A stretch of 38,790 nucleotides of DNA from contig CAIWFH010000130.1 of the NCBI GenBank assembly GCA_903911925.1, positions 1 through 38,790 on the forward strand. Direction: 5' to 3'. Every line of letters starts with the position of its first letter. Position 1 is the first letter of the stretch. Position numbers and translations under genes: made by a program. Shown one piece after another: positions 8,588 through 17,471 of the stretch. The notes beneath the pieces are model-generated. The model searched no databases. It was not told the DNA's origin and saw only the letters and a list, made by a program, of their open reading frames with translations. The stretch is from an uncultured Acidobacteriaceae bacterium. Lineage in GTDB: Bacteria; Acidobacteriota; Terriglobia; Terriglobales; Acidobacteriaceae.

Positions 8588-11049
8588 ATCCCCTACTCGT
8601 GCAATTTCTATCCGAGTCACGCGACTTCTCCCAGGACATTGGCCAAAAGCTTTTGCAAATGGAAGATGCGCCGAGCGATCAGGGACTGATCAACGAGCTT
8701 TTCCGCCTGGTGCATACCCTCAAGGGAAACAGCGGCCTCTTCACCTTTCCTGAGATGACGCGGGTACTCCATGCGGGTGAGGACTTGCTGGGGATGGTCC
8801 GCGACGGCCGCATCGCCTATTCGCGGGAGTTGGCCGACCGCTTGCTGAACGCCATCGATTTTGTGATGGAACTGTGCGCGGATATCGAGTCCACAGAACG
8901 GATCGATGCCTCGCGTGCGAAAGACGCGGCCCGCATGACCGAGTCGCTTCGGGGATTGATGCCAGCCGTCGAATGCGAGGCGCCGGCCTCCGCTCGAATC
9001 AACGCTGCAGCAGCGACCGCAGAAGAGATGCCGACCCTCGCTGAACTTCCCGGAGCAACGCGCGAAGAGCTTCTTCGTCATTGCCGGGCAGGAGAAGCGC
9101 TGAACTGGATAAGCTATGCACCGGTGCACGATTGCTTCTTTCAGGGAGACGACCCGTTCTTCTGTGCACGCCAGACACCGGGCCTGCTATGGGGAGGCGC
9201 CAGGCCATCCGAGGCTCTGCCTTCGCTGGCCGAGCTGGATACTTACCGTTGCGTGCTCGAGTTTCATTTAGTCACCTCGGCCTCGCGCGAAGAACTCGAC
9301 GAACACTTCCGTTACGTGACGGAGCAGGTGCGCATCGTAGCAGTGAACCCGCAATGGCTCGAACTCACAGAATCAAATCACGCCGATCCGCATTGCATCG
9401 CAGGCAGGTCCGTTATCGCGAATGCCCCTGCGCAGACGGCGCCATCGTCGGGAGCCGGAGAAGCATGGCGGGAGCGCACTGCCGCGATCAATGCAATTTT
9501 CGCCGCTCAGCAACAGATTCTGATGCTTGACGATCACCCTGACTGGCGCGCCGGCAGGATTCGCGCAGTTGGCGCGGTCCTGGTCAATCTGGCCAGGTCT
9601 GCCGGCGATCAGGTCGCTGCAAGCGAGATCCAGGCAGCGTTGACAGAATGCCTGTCGACAGGGCGGAACTCTTTACTCCTCTTATGGCTGGAAACCAGCA
9701 AGGCGCATCTGATCGCTTCTTTGTCCGGCGCTTCCGCGCCGCTTTCAACAAACCCTGCGGCAACTCGGTCAAACGGGTCCGAAGAGGCCCCCCCCGCATC
9801 GGAAGTGGGTCCTGCCCAATCAACTCCCGGCGATGGAATCAAGTTCGGCCGCCGCGCGGAAGATAGTTCCGCCGGCCCGCGCAACCTCAAGGTCGATCAG
9901 GCAAAGATCGATCGGCTGATGAACCTGATCGGCGAATTGGTGGTCTCAAAAAACGCGCTGCCCTATCTTGCCCAACGGGCGGAGACGCAATTTGGCGTCC
10001 GTGAGCTCTCCCGGGAAATCAAGGGGGAGTATTCAGTGATCAACCGCATCGCCGACGAGATGCAGGACGCCATCATGCAGGTCCGCATGATGACCGTCTC
10101 CTCTATCTTCCAGCGATTCCCAAGACTGGTTCGCGATATCTCGCGCAAACTCGGCAAGGAAGTACAGCTTGTGCTCGAAGACGAGCAGACTGAAGCCGAC
10201 AAGAACATTATCGAATCGCTGGCTGACCCTCTGATCCACATTGTTCGCAACAGTCTCGATCACGGCCTGGAGACTCCCGAGATTCGTCGCGCCCGCGGCA
10301 AACCGGAGACAGGGACCCTGACCATCCGGGCGGCGCAGCAGGCCGACCGCGTGGTGATTGAGATCATCGACGATGGCAAGGGCATCGATCCGGCGGTGAT
10401 CAAGCAAAAAGCTTATGAGAAAGGCCTGATTGACGAATCTACACTTGAGAGAATTGACGACCGGGAGGCCATCAACCTGATCTTCGCGGCGGGCCTGTCA
10501 ACCGCCGCGGTTATCTCCGACCTGTCCGGCCGTGGAGTAGGCATGGACGTGGTCCGTTCGGCGGTGGAGAAGATCAACGGAACAGTCGTCATCCACAGTG
10601 AACTCGGCATGGGAACAACGATCAGGATATCTTTGCCACTCTCAATGGCCGTGACCCAGGTGATGATTGTCGAATCCGATGGGCAGTTGTTCGGGATACC
10701 GATGGATAACGTGGTCGAGACCGTTCGAGTTCCGAAGAGGGAACTGCGGAAGATCAAGCAGAGCCTTGCGGCTGTTTTGCGCGGGCGCATCGTGCCCTTG
10801 AAGTCTCTGAATACAATGTTGGGCATCTCCGCTACTCCACTGGCAAATTCTGACGATGAACTAGCTGTGCTGCTGGTTCAGGCGGGCGGCGAAATTCTGG
10901 GTCTCCTCGTGGATGGTTTCAGGGAGACCATCGGGTTGATTCAGAAGCCGCTCAGCGGCTTTCTTTCCGGTCTATCCGCCTATTCGGGTTCGGCCTTGAT
11001 GGGCGACGGTTCTGTACTCATGATTCTCAACATTCGGGAGATCGTTTGA
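8584..11049 (+). CDS. cheA: CheA, chemotaxis histidine kinase
   Basis: This 821-residue kinase has an N-terminal Hpt domain with phospho-acceptor H44 (LVHTLKGNSGLF). A long divergent middle part follows (about 140-425), with a Cys/Phe-containing patch CFFQGDDPFFCARQTPGLL instead of a recognisable P2. Next come the dimerisation helices (KIDRLMNLIGELVVSKNAL near 437), the ATP-binding domain with N box HIVRNSLDHGLE, G1 DDGKGIDP and G2 SGRGVGMDVV, and a C-terminal CheW-like regulatory domain (from about 690). All catalytic boxes are intact. It phosphorylates CheY and CheB in response to MCP/CheW. It overlaps both neighbours by a few bases. I recall a similar middle region in CheA proteins of non-classical chemosensory systems, which is memory and not a search result. 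Confidence 0.95.
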   Translation: MNPLLVQFLSESRDFSQDIGQKLLQMEDAPSDQGLINELFRLVHTLKGNSGLFTFPEMTRVLHAGEDLLGMVRDGRIAYSRELADRLLNAIDFVMELCADIESTERIDASRAKDAARMTESLRGLMPAVECEAPASARINAAAATAEEMPTLAELPGATREELLRHCRAGEALNWISYAPVHDCFFQGDDPFFCARQTPGLLWGGARPSEALPSLAELDTYRCVLEFHLVTSASREELDEHFRYVTEQVRIVAVNPQWLELTESNHADPHCIAGRSVIANAPAQTAPSSGAGEAWRERTAAINAIFAAQQQILMLDDHPDWRAGRIRAVGAVLVNLARSAGDQVAASEIQAALTECLSTGRNSLLLLWLETSKAHLIASLSGASAPLSTNPAATRSNGSEEAPPASEVGPAQSTPGDGIKFGRRAEDSSAGPRNLKVDQAKIDRLMNLIGELVVSKNALPYLAQRAETQFGVRELSREIKGEYSVINRIADEMQDAIMQVRMMTVSSIFQRFPRLVRDISRKLGKEVQLVLEDEQTEADKNIIESLADPLIHIVRNSLDHGLETPEIRRARGKPETGTLTIRAAQQADRVVIEIIDDGKGIDPAVIKQKAYEKGLIDESTLERIDDREAINLIFAAGLSTAAVISDLSGRGVGMDVVRSAVEKINGTVVIHSELGMGTTIRISLPLSMAVTQVMIVESDGQLFGIPMDNVVETVRVPKRELRKIKQSLAAVLRGRIVPLKSLNTMLGISATPLANSDDELAVLLVQAGGEILGLLVDGFRETIGLIQKPLSGFLSGLSAYSGSALMGDGSVLMILNIREIV

Positions 11050-11291
11050 TGCCGATTGTATTCAAGAGAAACCGTGCCGTCTTTCAGGGCGGGGCGGGGG
11101 TAGAAGAAGCAGAAGGGCTGCTCGAATGGCTCCAGAAAAGGCCAACCGCCAAAGCGGATTTGTCGGCTTGCAATCACCTTCACACCGCAAACCTCCAGGT
11201 TTTGATGACGGCCAAAACGGGCATATCCAGTTGGCCCGAGGATATTGAACTCCGCGCATGGTTGGAACCCGCGCTGAAGGCCGGGGAATGA
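11049..11291 (+). CDS. Small orphan protein of the chemotaxis operon, possibly STAS-like
   Basis: The 80-residue protein starts at the ATG overlapping the cheA stop (TGATG) and ends 9 bp before the next cheY, so it is certainly within the operon. The centre reads KADLSACNHLHTANLQVLM, a strand-helix arrangement like the core of STAS (anti-anti-sigma) domains, where the helix after an (A/S)-x-(H/D) turn packs on a strand. No Ser/Thr phosphorylation site of the SpoIIAA kind is evident, and the protein is shorter than a normal STAS domain. There are no signal or membrane segments. The function is unknown; a role as partner of CheA or the second CheY is inferred from position. Confidence 0.75.
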   Translation: MPIVFKRNRAVFQGGAGVEEAEGLLEWLQKRPTAKADLSACNHLHTANLQVLMTAKTGISSWPEDIELRAWLEPALKAGE

Positions 11292-11300
11292 GAGGCTAAC

Positions 11301-11675
11301 GTGGCAAAGACAATTCTGGTTGTCGACGATTCGGTGACCATGGTGATGAGCCTCAAAAGTTCCCTGTCTTTGGCGGGCTTCCAGGTTGAAACCGCCAACA
11401 ACGGCCAGCAGGCGATCGACAAGTTGAAGGCCGGAGTCAAACCCGACCTCATTCTGACCGACATCAATATGCCGGTTATGGGGGGACTGGAAATGATTGG
11501 CAAAGTGCGCGCGCTGCCAGGCTGCCGATTCTTTCCCATTCTGACACTAACTACCGAGAGCGAAACCGCCAAGCGCGATGAGGGCAGGAATCTTGGTGCC
11601 ACCGGATGGCTGGTGAAGCCGGTATCGGGTAGTGACCTGCTCAAGGTAATCAAACAGATTCTGCCTGGAGCTTAA
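11301..11675 (+). CDS. CheY-like single-domain response regulator (second copy)
   Basis: The 124 residues form a complete receiver: D9/D10 in [11 protein letters not shown], phospho-acceptor D54 in [12 protein letters not shown], Thr pair in TLTTESE, Lys in [13 protein letters not shown]. It starts at a GTG behind GAGAGG. It is closer to classical flagellar CheY than the first copy, for example DDSVTM and ATGWLVKPV. Two CheY proteins with one CheA suggest either two outputs or an output plus a phosphate sink. Confidence 0.92.
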   Translation: MAKTILVVDDSVTMVMSLKSSLSLAGFQVETANNGQQAIDKLKAGVKPDLILTDINMPVMGGLEMIGKVRALPGCRFFPILTLTTESETAKRDEGRNLGATGWLVKPVSGSDLLKVIKQILPGA

Positions 11676-11758
11676 GGCCTGCATGTCGACGCCACCTGCA
11701 GAAGTCGATCGGATTTTCAACACGTCTTTTGGCCGCATGGGATGAGGGAGCCGGAATC

Positions 11759-13027
11759 ATGATCGCCAATGAAAGAAGGCTTCGCCCCATTAAGAACTGG
11801 CTGGTTTTTCAAGTTGCTTTAGCGCTTCTTTCGGATGTTCTGTTCCTGGCATTCTTGTTTCGCATCCAAGAGCGGGCTTTCGTCGCCGATTGGGTACGCA
11901 TCGCCATAGCGCTGGCGGTTCTTGAATTCGTGCCTCTGCTGATCGTCCAACGGTGGAACTTGAGAATGGCCCAGTGCGCCGTATCCGACATGTGGGCATT
12001 CGGCCAGCTCAACTTCGATGAAGTGTCGCGCGAACTGGCTGTCCATAAGGCGATCGAGGTCGACCTCAGGGACTGCAAACTCTACATTGACGTGATGCAT
12101 GAACAGATAGGCGGTTCTCTGGCGGAATCTGAGCGCGAGATCACAGCCCTAATCGAACAACTCAATCAACTGAGTGCGCAGTCCAGCCAGCAGATGGAGC
12201 GCATCACGCGGTCTGTCCAGGACGGAAGGGCTCTTACTGAAGTTACCCGGGGTCGAGTAGAGCGGAACAATCGGCTCATCTCAAAGCTGGAAGCCAAGTT
12301 GGGCGAGCAAGCCTGTGAGATGCATGGCAACTACGAGCAGATCCGCCTGCTGGCCGATGATGTCATGGCCTTGACACCCATCATTCAAGTCATCTCGTCG
12401 ATCGCCAAGCAGACGAATCTCTTGGCGTTGAACGCCGGAATTGAGGCAGCACGCGCCGGCAATGCCGGCCGGGGCTTCTCCGTGGTTGCCAATGAAGTCC
12501 GGGAGCTCTCCAACAGGTCCACCAGAGCAGCCAATGATATCTCGGAAAAGCTGAATACGACTGCCGGTAAGGTGGCGTGCAAGATGTTCGAGGCTCAGAA
12601 GGCCCTTGAGGAAAGGCACGGCCTCGACGAGTTGCAGAAGCTGGTCAACGACTTGACGGAGATGCAGCGAGATTTTAGCGATGGCTCCCAATTGCAGCTT
12701 GATGTCATCTCCGGCGTGGAAGCTGGTCATCAAGAGTGTGTGGGCCACTTGGTGGAGGCCATGGGGCATATCCAATTTCAGGACGTGATGCGGCAAAGAA
12801 TGGAACATGTTCAGGTGGCGCTGGTGGAGATGCGAAACCACTTATTGCGGCTTACCGAGACCGAGGATCGATCTAACTGGGAAGGCCTCTTCGATACAAC
12901 CTTCAAGACACTTTTGGAGTCCCATCTCAATCAGTACAGAATGGCCAGCCAGACAGTGACTCATCTTTCTGTAGCGGGCGGCAATTCAACGAGCGATAAT
13001 GGCCGGCCGGCAATCGAACTTTTCTGA
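11759..13027 (+). CDS. Membrane methyl-accepting chemotaxis-type protein without periplasmic sensor domain
   Basis: The 422 residues begin with two hydrophobic segments (about 14-35 and 44-63) joined by only a few polar residues, so there is no room for a periplasmic ligand domain. The cytoplasmic remainder is coiled coil with the tip [18 protein letters not shown] near 217, followed by [15 protein letters not shown]. The usual long second helix bundle is short, and the tail ([19 protein letters not shown]) resembles MCP-like proteins whose C-terminus differs from classical methylation helices. ATG 11759 follows GAGGGAG at good distance and is preferred over an in-frame upstream start at 11729. 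It lies 83 bp after cheY and ends the cluster. It may sense membrane or cytoplasmic state. Confidence 0.88.
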   Translation: MIANERRLRPIKNWLVFQVALALLSDVLFLAFLFRIQERAFVADWVRIAIALAVLEFVPLLIVQRWNLRMAQCAVSDMWAFGQLNFDEVSRELAVHKAIEVDLRDCKLYIDVMHEQIGGSLAESEREITALIEQLNQLSAQSSQQMERITRSVQDGRALTEVTRGRVERNNRLISKLEAKLGEQACEMHGNYEQIRLLADDVMALTPIIQVISSIAKQTNLLALNAGIEAARAGNAGRGFSVVANEVRELSNRSTRAANDISEKLNTTAGKVACKMFEAQKALEERHGLDELQKLVNDLTEMQRDFSDGSQLQLDVISGVEAGHQECVGHLVEAMGHIQFQDVMRQRMEHVQVALVEMRNHLLRLTETEDRSNWEGLFDTTFKTLLESHLNQYRMASQTVTHLSVAGGNSTSDNGRPAIELF

Positions 13028-13075
13028 TTCGGGTGTTGCGCGAGTTGGAGTTGCGAAAGCCCGGAACCTCTCAGA

Positions 13076-13266
13076 ATGTTGACAGCCGCGGAGCGAGCCG
13101 CCGACAGCATCGTTGTCACCGACACCCAAGCAAGGATTCAGCATATGAATCCAGCCTTCACTGCGATGACAGATTAATCCGGTTTCGAGGCTGTTGGTCA
13201 ATCGCCTCGAATCCTCAAATTCGGACCGCAACCCTTTGCGTTATACGAGAACAATTGGTCCACAAC
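13076..13266 (+). pseudogene. PAS-domain N-terminal remnant with internal stop
   Basis: The frame reads AAERAADSIVVTDTQARIQ, then HMNPAFTAMTD, a TAA at about 13174, and on in the same frame SGFEAVGQSPRILKFGPQP and FALYENNWST before similarity ends. Intact PAS domains of sensor kinases have TGY-x-x-EEAVGQ at the point of the stop, so this is a PAS N-terminal half carrying a nonsense mutation and a truncated 3' end. It ends at the WST motif, almost exactly where the fragment at 1049 begins (ELWST). From 13267 to 13412 I see nothing recognisable. Confidence 0.65.
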
Positions 13267-13412
13267 CGATCGGTTCATTGCGGGCTGTGTCATCGACAAG
13301 ACCGGCATACAATTCCTGAATCGTCGTGTCAGCTTGTTCAGGAGGTATACAAGACTCTGTCAGGCGTCGTCCCAAACGTGGAATTGCCATTGGAATGCAG
13401 CCAAACAAATTC

Positions 13413-15090
13413 CTAGTCAGCGCCTGCCGATTGGCGGGGCGTCGCCGGCTTTACCGGGAAGAGAATCGAAAACACGGTTCCCCTGTGCTCTTCATCGGTG
13501 CTGGAACGCAGCCGGATGGTTCCGCCGTGCTTGTCTACAATCTGTTTGCTTACCCACAATCCAAGCCCCGTTCCCAGGGCGTCTTTCGTAGTGAAGAAGG
13601 GCTCGAAGACATGGGGTTGTGCCGTTGCGCCGATGCCATCGTCGGCTATCGTCACCCGGACGCAGCGGTTGCCATTGTTGGGGTGCAGGCAGGCAGACAC
13701 CCTCAACGTGATAATGCCCTTCTCGCCGATAGCATCCAGGCTGTTGGCCAGGAGGTTAGTAAAGACCTGGCGTAACTCGCCCGCGATGGCGGTGATCTCC
13801 GCGCGCTTGTTCCACTGCCTCCTGATCACGGCCTGCTTCGCGGCGATTTTATTCTTCAGCAGGTTGATCGCGGATTCCAGAACCTCATCGACGGATGTGG
13901 GCGACGGTGCACTAAGCTCCCGATAAAATCCAAGGGATTGGCGCGTAATATGTGCGATCCGCTTCACTTCGGCGTCTGCCGTTTCCACGTACTCGCGTGC
14001 CGATTCCGGGAGGTCTGCCATTCCCTTCAGAAGGAAAAGCAGATTGGTCACCGCTTCCAGCGGGTTGTTGATTTCGTGGGAAATGGTGGCGGCCATACGC
14101 CCCACCGAGGCCAGTTTCTCGCTGCGCAGGAGCGCTTCTTCAACCTGCTTGCGCTCAGTGATGTCGGCCGATATGGCGCAGACTGCAAACGGCCGGCCAG
14201 CGGCGTCTACCAGCGGGAACTTGTTGACCAGCAGCGTATGCTCCTTGCCGTCGGCCAGCAGCGCGACTTCTTCTATCTGCATTGAACGGCCAGTCGAAAG
14301 GATCAGCTGGTCATGAGCGCGGTAGTCGTCGGCCTGGTCCCTGGTAAGGATGTCGTAGTCGGTCTTTCCTCGCACCTCGTCTCGCGTGATGCCCAGCAAT
14401 TTCTCAAACCGGGAGTTCACGGTAATAAAACGCCCTTCAGCATCCTTCAGATACACGACAGTTTCTGTCGCTCCATCGATAATCGCCTGAGTTTGCTCCT
14501 GGCTGCTGCGCAACGCCTCTTCAACCTGTTTGCGCTGGGTAATGTCTCGAATGATGGCGACCAAGGTGCGGGTTCCCCCGATATCCGCCCCCTGGGAACT
14601 CGCCTCGACTGGGAAAACAGTGCCGTCCGCGCGTTGGTGAACGCTCTCGAACAGTATCCCTTGCATATCGGCCTAGGCCATTTCGCCGGGCGCAAGCGGT
14701 CGCGTGCCCGTCTCGCGAAGGTCGTGGATGGTCAAACTCTTCAGTTGCTCGTGTGTGTAGCCATAGGCTTCAACGGCGGCGGTATTGGCCTCCAGGATGA
14801 GGCCGTCATCGTACCGCATGAACAAAACAATGTCCCTTGTGTGCCTGGCCATCAGCCGATACCGTTGCAGCGTCTCTTCGGCCTTTTTGCTCTCGGTGAT
14901 GTCCCGGCTGAAGACCACGACTCGATCGATACTGCCGTTGCTGCCTGGCACTGGGTAGTAATGATGCCTGAACACCATTCCATCGCGTTCATCTTCCACA
15001 TCGAGCGGCAGCCCTGTTTCAACCACCTGCTGCACACAAGCGGACCGGCTGCGGTGCTGTTCGATGGCAGATTCGAGGGCGTCTATCAGA
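13413..15090 (-). pseudogene. PAS-PAS-PAS histidine kinase interrupted by an in-frame TAG
   Basis: Read on the minus strand, one frame runs from near 15090 to the stop at 13413. It holds a PAC end (VVVFSRDITESKKAEETL), a PAS (DIVLFMRYDDGLILEANT), a PAC (VAIIRDITQRKQVEEAL), another PAS, then a kinase core: H box SVGRMAATISHEINNPLEAV, N box FTNLLANSLDAIGE, G1 ADDGIGATA, F box FEPFFTTK and G2 GTGLGLWVSKQIVDKHGG. A TAG at 14673-14675 interrupts the linker between the first complete PAS and its PAC (GEMA-stop-ADMQGILFES); the frame is otherwise kept, consistent with a CAG to TAG change. The N-terminus runs into an M16 peptidase remnant on the other strand, so the true start is lost. The part below ATG 14666 (417 residues) could still be made as a soluble kinase. 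Confidence 0.75.
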
Positions 15091-15233
15091 TTCCCGCCCT
15101 CATCGGCAAGGTCACCCCCGAACAGATTAAGAACTTCGCCGCCAAATACCTGGCCCCGGAGAATCGGACCATCATCAACCGAGTGCCTGTCCCGGCAGTG
15201 AAGGCGCCGGCTGCTCCTGGAGGCGCGAAATGA
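15081..15233 (+). pseudogene. C-terminal tail of an M16 metallopeptidase
   Basis: The last 50 codons before 15233 read VYQIPALIGKVTPEQIKNFA, then AKYLAPENRTIINRVPVPA, the typical end of an M16 (insulinase-like) peptidase, closing with a Pro/Ala-rich tail. Upstream of about 15080 the frame is only the shadow of the antisense kinase. The stop overlaps the start of the next M16 gene (ATGA), which shows the two were once a translationally coupled pair. The main body, including the zinc-binding domain, is gone, apparently replaced by the kinase region. Confidence 0.7.
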
Positions 15234-16636
15234 AAAGCAGATTTGCAGTAATCCTCGCAGCAACTCTCGGGCCAGGAGCCTGGGCGCAGAACCAGCTCCA
15301 GATGCCGAAAGATCTGCCCGCGTACGGAACGCAGCCCGCCGCGCAACTGCCGGATGTGAAGGCTGTGAAACTCGATAATGGCCTGACTGTATGGCTGGTT
15401 GCGCAACCGGGCCTGCTCAAGGTGTCGATGCGCGTGCTGGTGTTGGGCGGTCTCGCGGCCGACCCGGCGGACCACCCAAGACTGTCGGAGCTGCTGGCCA
15501 ACACGCTTGCCCAGGGCACCAGGGCGCGAAGCGCGAAGCAGATTGCCGAGGAGATTCAATCGGCGGGTGGCGACCTGGAGGTGGCCGCAAATAGCGACCG
15601 TATAGCGATGAGCGCTTCGGTGCTTTCGGCAAAGGCGGAGTCCGCGGTGAACCTGCTGGCCGACGTGTTGCAGAATGCCGCTTTTCCCGACGAAGAAGTT
15701 GCGCTGGCCAAGCGAAACCTTAGTTCGTCGTTGAGCCAGGACGAAGCCGAACCTGGCTTCCAGGCCAGGCGTGCGCTCGCGCGAGCGCTGTTCAAAGCCG
15801 GGCCTTACAGCGTGATTGCGCCGACACAGGATTCGATACGGCAAATGACAGCCGGCGAACTTCGCCGCGAATTTGCACGGCGGTTCCGTCCAGACCAGTG
15901 CATCCTGGTCGTCGTGGGCGACCTTGACGTAGCCAGGATGGCCGCGCTGATCCGGGAGCGTCTTGGAGGTTGGAAAGCGCCTGCAGAGCCGCCGATGGCA
16001 GTGAAGGCCGCTCCTTCGGCTCCGGTAACGCAGGCCGTTACGCTGGTGCCGCGCCCCGATTCCGTGCAGACCACGCTCTTGCTCGGGGGCTTCGGTCCGC
16101 TTCGCGGCGATCCGGACTATGAGGCGGCACAAGTGGCCAACGCAATCTATGGGGGGATGTTTTCATCTCGGCTTACGTTGAACATTCGCGAGGACAAAGG
16201 CTACACCTACAGCCCGTTTTCCGATCTGGAAACACTGCGCGCGGCTGGCGTGATGCGCACCCAGGCCGACGTGCGCAACGCCGTCACTGGTGCGAGCTTG
16301 AATGAAATCCTGTATGAGATGAACCGGATGGTTACGACCAGCCCCACCGATGAAGAGATGAGCCGTGCCAAACGCTTCCTTCTTGGCCTTGAAGCTCTGC
16401 TGCAATTGCGCAGCCAAACCGCCGGCGAAATCGCGGAGCTGTGGCTGCACGGGCTCGGCCCCGATGGCATCGTCACCTATAACCGAAAGATCGGCGAGAC
16501 GAGAAAGGAAGATGTGGACAATGTGGCGCGCAAATACCTTCCCTCGTCGCGCATGACCATCGTGGCGGTTGGCGACGAGAAAGTCATTCGCCAGGCTGTC
16601 GCTCCATTTGCACTGCCCGTAGAGACGGCGAAATAG
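15230..16636 (+). CDS. M16 peptidase-family protein lacking the zinc motif (non-catalytic partner)
   Basis: The 468 residues begin with a signal peptide (MKSRFAVILAATLGPGAWA, cleavage before Q) and contain both M16 lobes. Where active members have HxxEH, this protein has HPRLSELLANTL, so neither the His pair nor the Glu is in register. The C-terminal lobe keeps SSRLTLNIREDKGYTYSPFS with the Arg-x-x-x-x-x-Tyr substrate-binding pair. Known bacterial two-gene M16 systems pair a zinc subunit with such an R/Y subunit. Here the upstream partner survives only as a tail. The protein is predicted to be periplasmic. Without a partner elsewhere it is probably not proteolytic by itself. Confidence 0.88.
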   Translation: MKSRFAVILAATLGPGAWAQNQLQMPKDLPAYGTQPAAQLPDVKAVKLDNGLTVWLVAQPGLLKVSMRVLVLGGLAADPADHPRLSELLANTLAQGTRARSAKQIAEEIQSAGGDLEVAANSDRIAMSASVLSAKAESAVNLLADVLQNAAFPDEEVALAKRNLSSSLSQDEAEPGFQARRALARALFKAGPYSVIAPTQDSIRQMTAGELRREFARRFRPDQCILVVVGDLDVARMAALIRERLGGWKAPAEPPMAVKAAPSAPVTQAVTLVPRPDSVQTTLLLGGFGPLRGDPDYEAAQVANAIYGGMFSSRLTLNIREDKGYTYSPFSDLETLRAAGVMRTQADVRNAVTGASLNEILYEMNRMVTTSPTDEEMSRAKRFLLGLEALLQLRSQTAGEIAELWLHGLGPDGIVTYNRKIGETRKEDVDNVARKYLPSSRMTIVAVGDEKVIRQAVAPFALPVETAK

Positions 16637-16657
16637 CCGGGGATTGGGAGAGTCAAA

Positions 16658-17404
16658 CTAGAGTGTTTGCCGATTTCCTCTACTGTTCAACTCGGCTTCT
16701 AGTTTGATTGCGCGCGGAAAGAGAAGATTGTTTTCAAGATGCACGTGCTGCTTGAGGTCGGTCTCAAATGCGCGCAATCCGCTAAAGAGTGCGGCATGTG
16801 TGGCGCAAGCCCATTTGGGCGTCGCGAAATCGGATGTGATTTTTCGCAGTTCGGCGATGATGAGGTTGGCTGCCTCGTGCTCCTGCATCATCATGAAGAC
16901 GGGATGCGAGACGGAACGAAAACACGCATGGGCCGCCGGATAAGCGACGATCGAATCCTGGTCCATTTGAACAATGAATGGAAAAAGAACCTGCTCCTCT
17001 TTTCCGATGTGTGCCAAGAGGTCTGCCCGTAAATGCTCAACCAATTCTGCAACGTGTATTAATTCGGGAGCACGGTCGCTGCGCTTGGACGCCACCTTCT
17101 GCGCCATTTCGGCCAATCCTGGCAGTTCGCGGCGAGTGTATTGGTGGTGCGTGCGAACCACAAGTTGAATCAGTCGCTCAATAGAAAGTGTGGAAGGATC
17201 AATCGGCGCGCCGACTTCTTCCTGAGCCTCCGCATTTTCAAGCTTCTCGAGAACCTGGTCCGCCGAGAGCTGCAACTCCGCACAAGCTCGATCAAGAGAA
17301 TTCTCAGCTTGCCCGCACAGATCGATATGAAAGCGCTCGAAGACTCTGGCCGCCGATGGCTGCGTTGCGACGATTTCACGAATTGACTGGGTTGAGGCAG
17401 GCAT
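16658..17404 (-). CDS. RIC/YtfE-type di-iron protein (iron-sulfur cluster repair)
   Basis: The 248-residue protein has the ScdA/YtfE layout: an N-terminal DUF542-like part (SIREIVATQPSAARVFERFH) and a hemerythrin-like four-helix bundle with ligand-type residues in THHQYTRRELP, AHIGKEEQVLFPF, MMQEHEAANLII and VHLENNLLFPRA. RIC proteins help repair Fe-S clusters damaged by nitric oxide or oxidation. The N-terminal CC pair of classical members is reduced to one Cys (FHIDLCGQAEN). ATG 17404 with GGAG eight bases upstream is preferred to a start 12 codons earlier. It lies 67 bp downstream of a Crp/Fnr gene on the same strand; a palindrome sits 46 bp before its start. Confidence 0.88.
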   Translation of the reverse strand: MPASTQSIREIVATQPSAARVFERFHIDLCGQAENSLDRACAELQLSADQVLEKLENAEAQEEVGAPIDPSTLSIERLIQLVVRTHHQYTRRELPGLAEMAQKVASKRSDRAPELIHVAELVEHLRADLLAHIGKEEQVLFPFIVQMDQDSIVAYPAAHACFRSVSHPVFMMMQEHEAANLIIAELRKITSDFATPKWACATHAALFSGLRAFETDLKQHVHLENNLLFPRAIKLEAELNSRGNRQTL

Positions 17405-17449
17405 GATCACACTCCACCAACAACGGTAGAGTTCCCGCAACCCGCGCGC

Positions 17450-17465
17450 AGTAACTTATGTCACT
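17450..17465. promoter_or_regulatory. Candidate Crp/Fnr-type operator before the RIC gene
   Basis: AGTAACTTATGTCACT is an inverted repeat of two 6-base arms (AGTAAC and GTCACT, five of six positions complementary) around a 4-base spacer, the geometry of FNR/DNR-type sites. The arm GTCACT and much of the site recur at 18195-18210. It lies 46 bp upstream of the RIC start. Confidence 0.5.
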
Positions 17466-17471
17466 CGGAGC

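Noticed and set aside
14313..15080. Plus-strand frame upstream of the M16 tail as part of a peptidase
   Set aside because: Only the last 50 codons resemble M16; the earlier part is the shadow of the antisense kinase.
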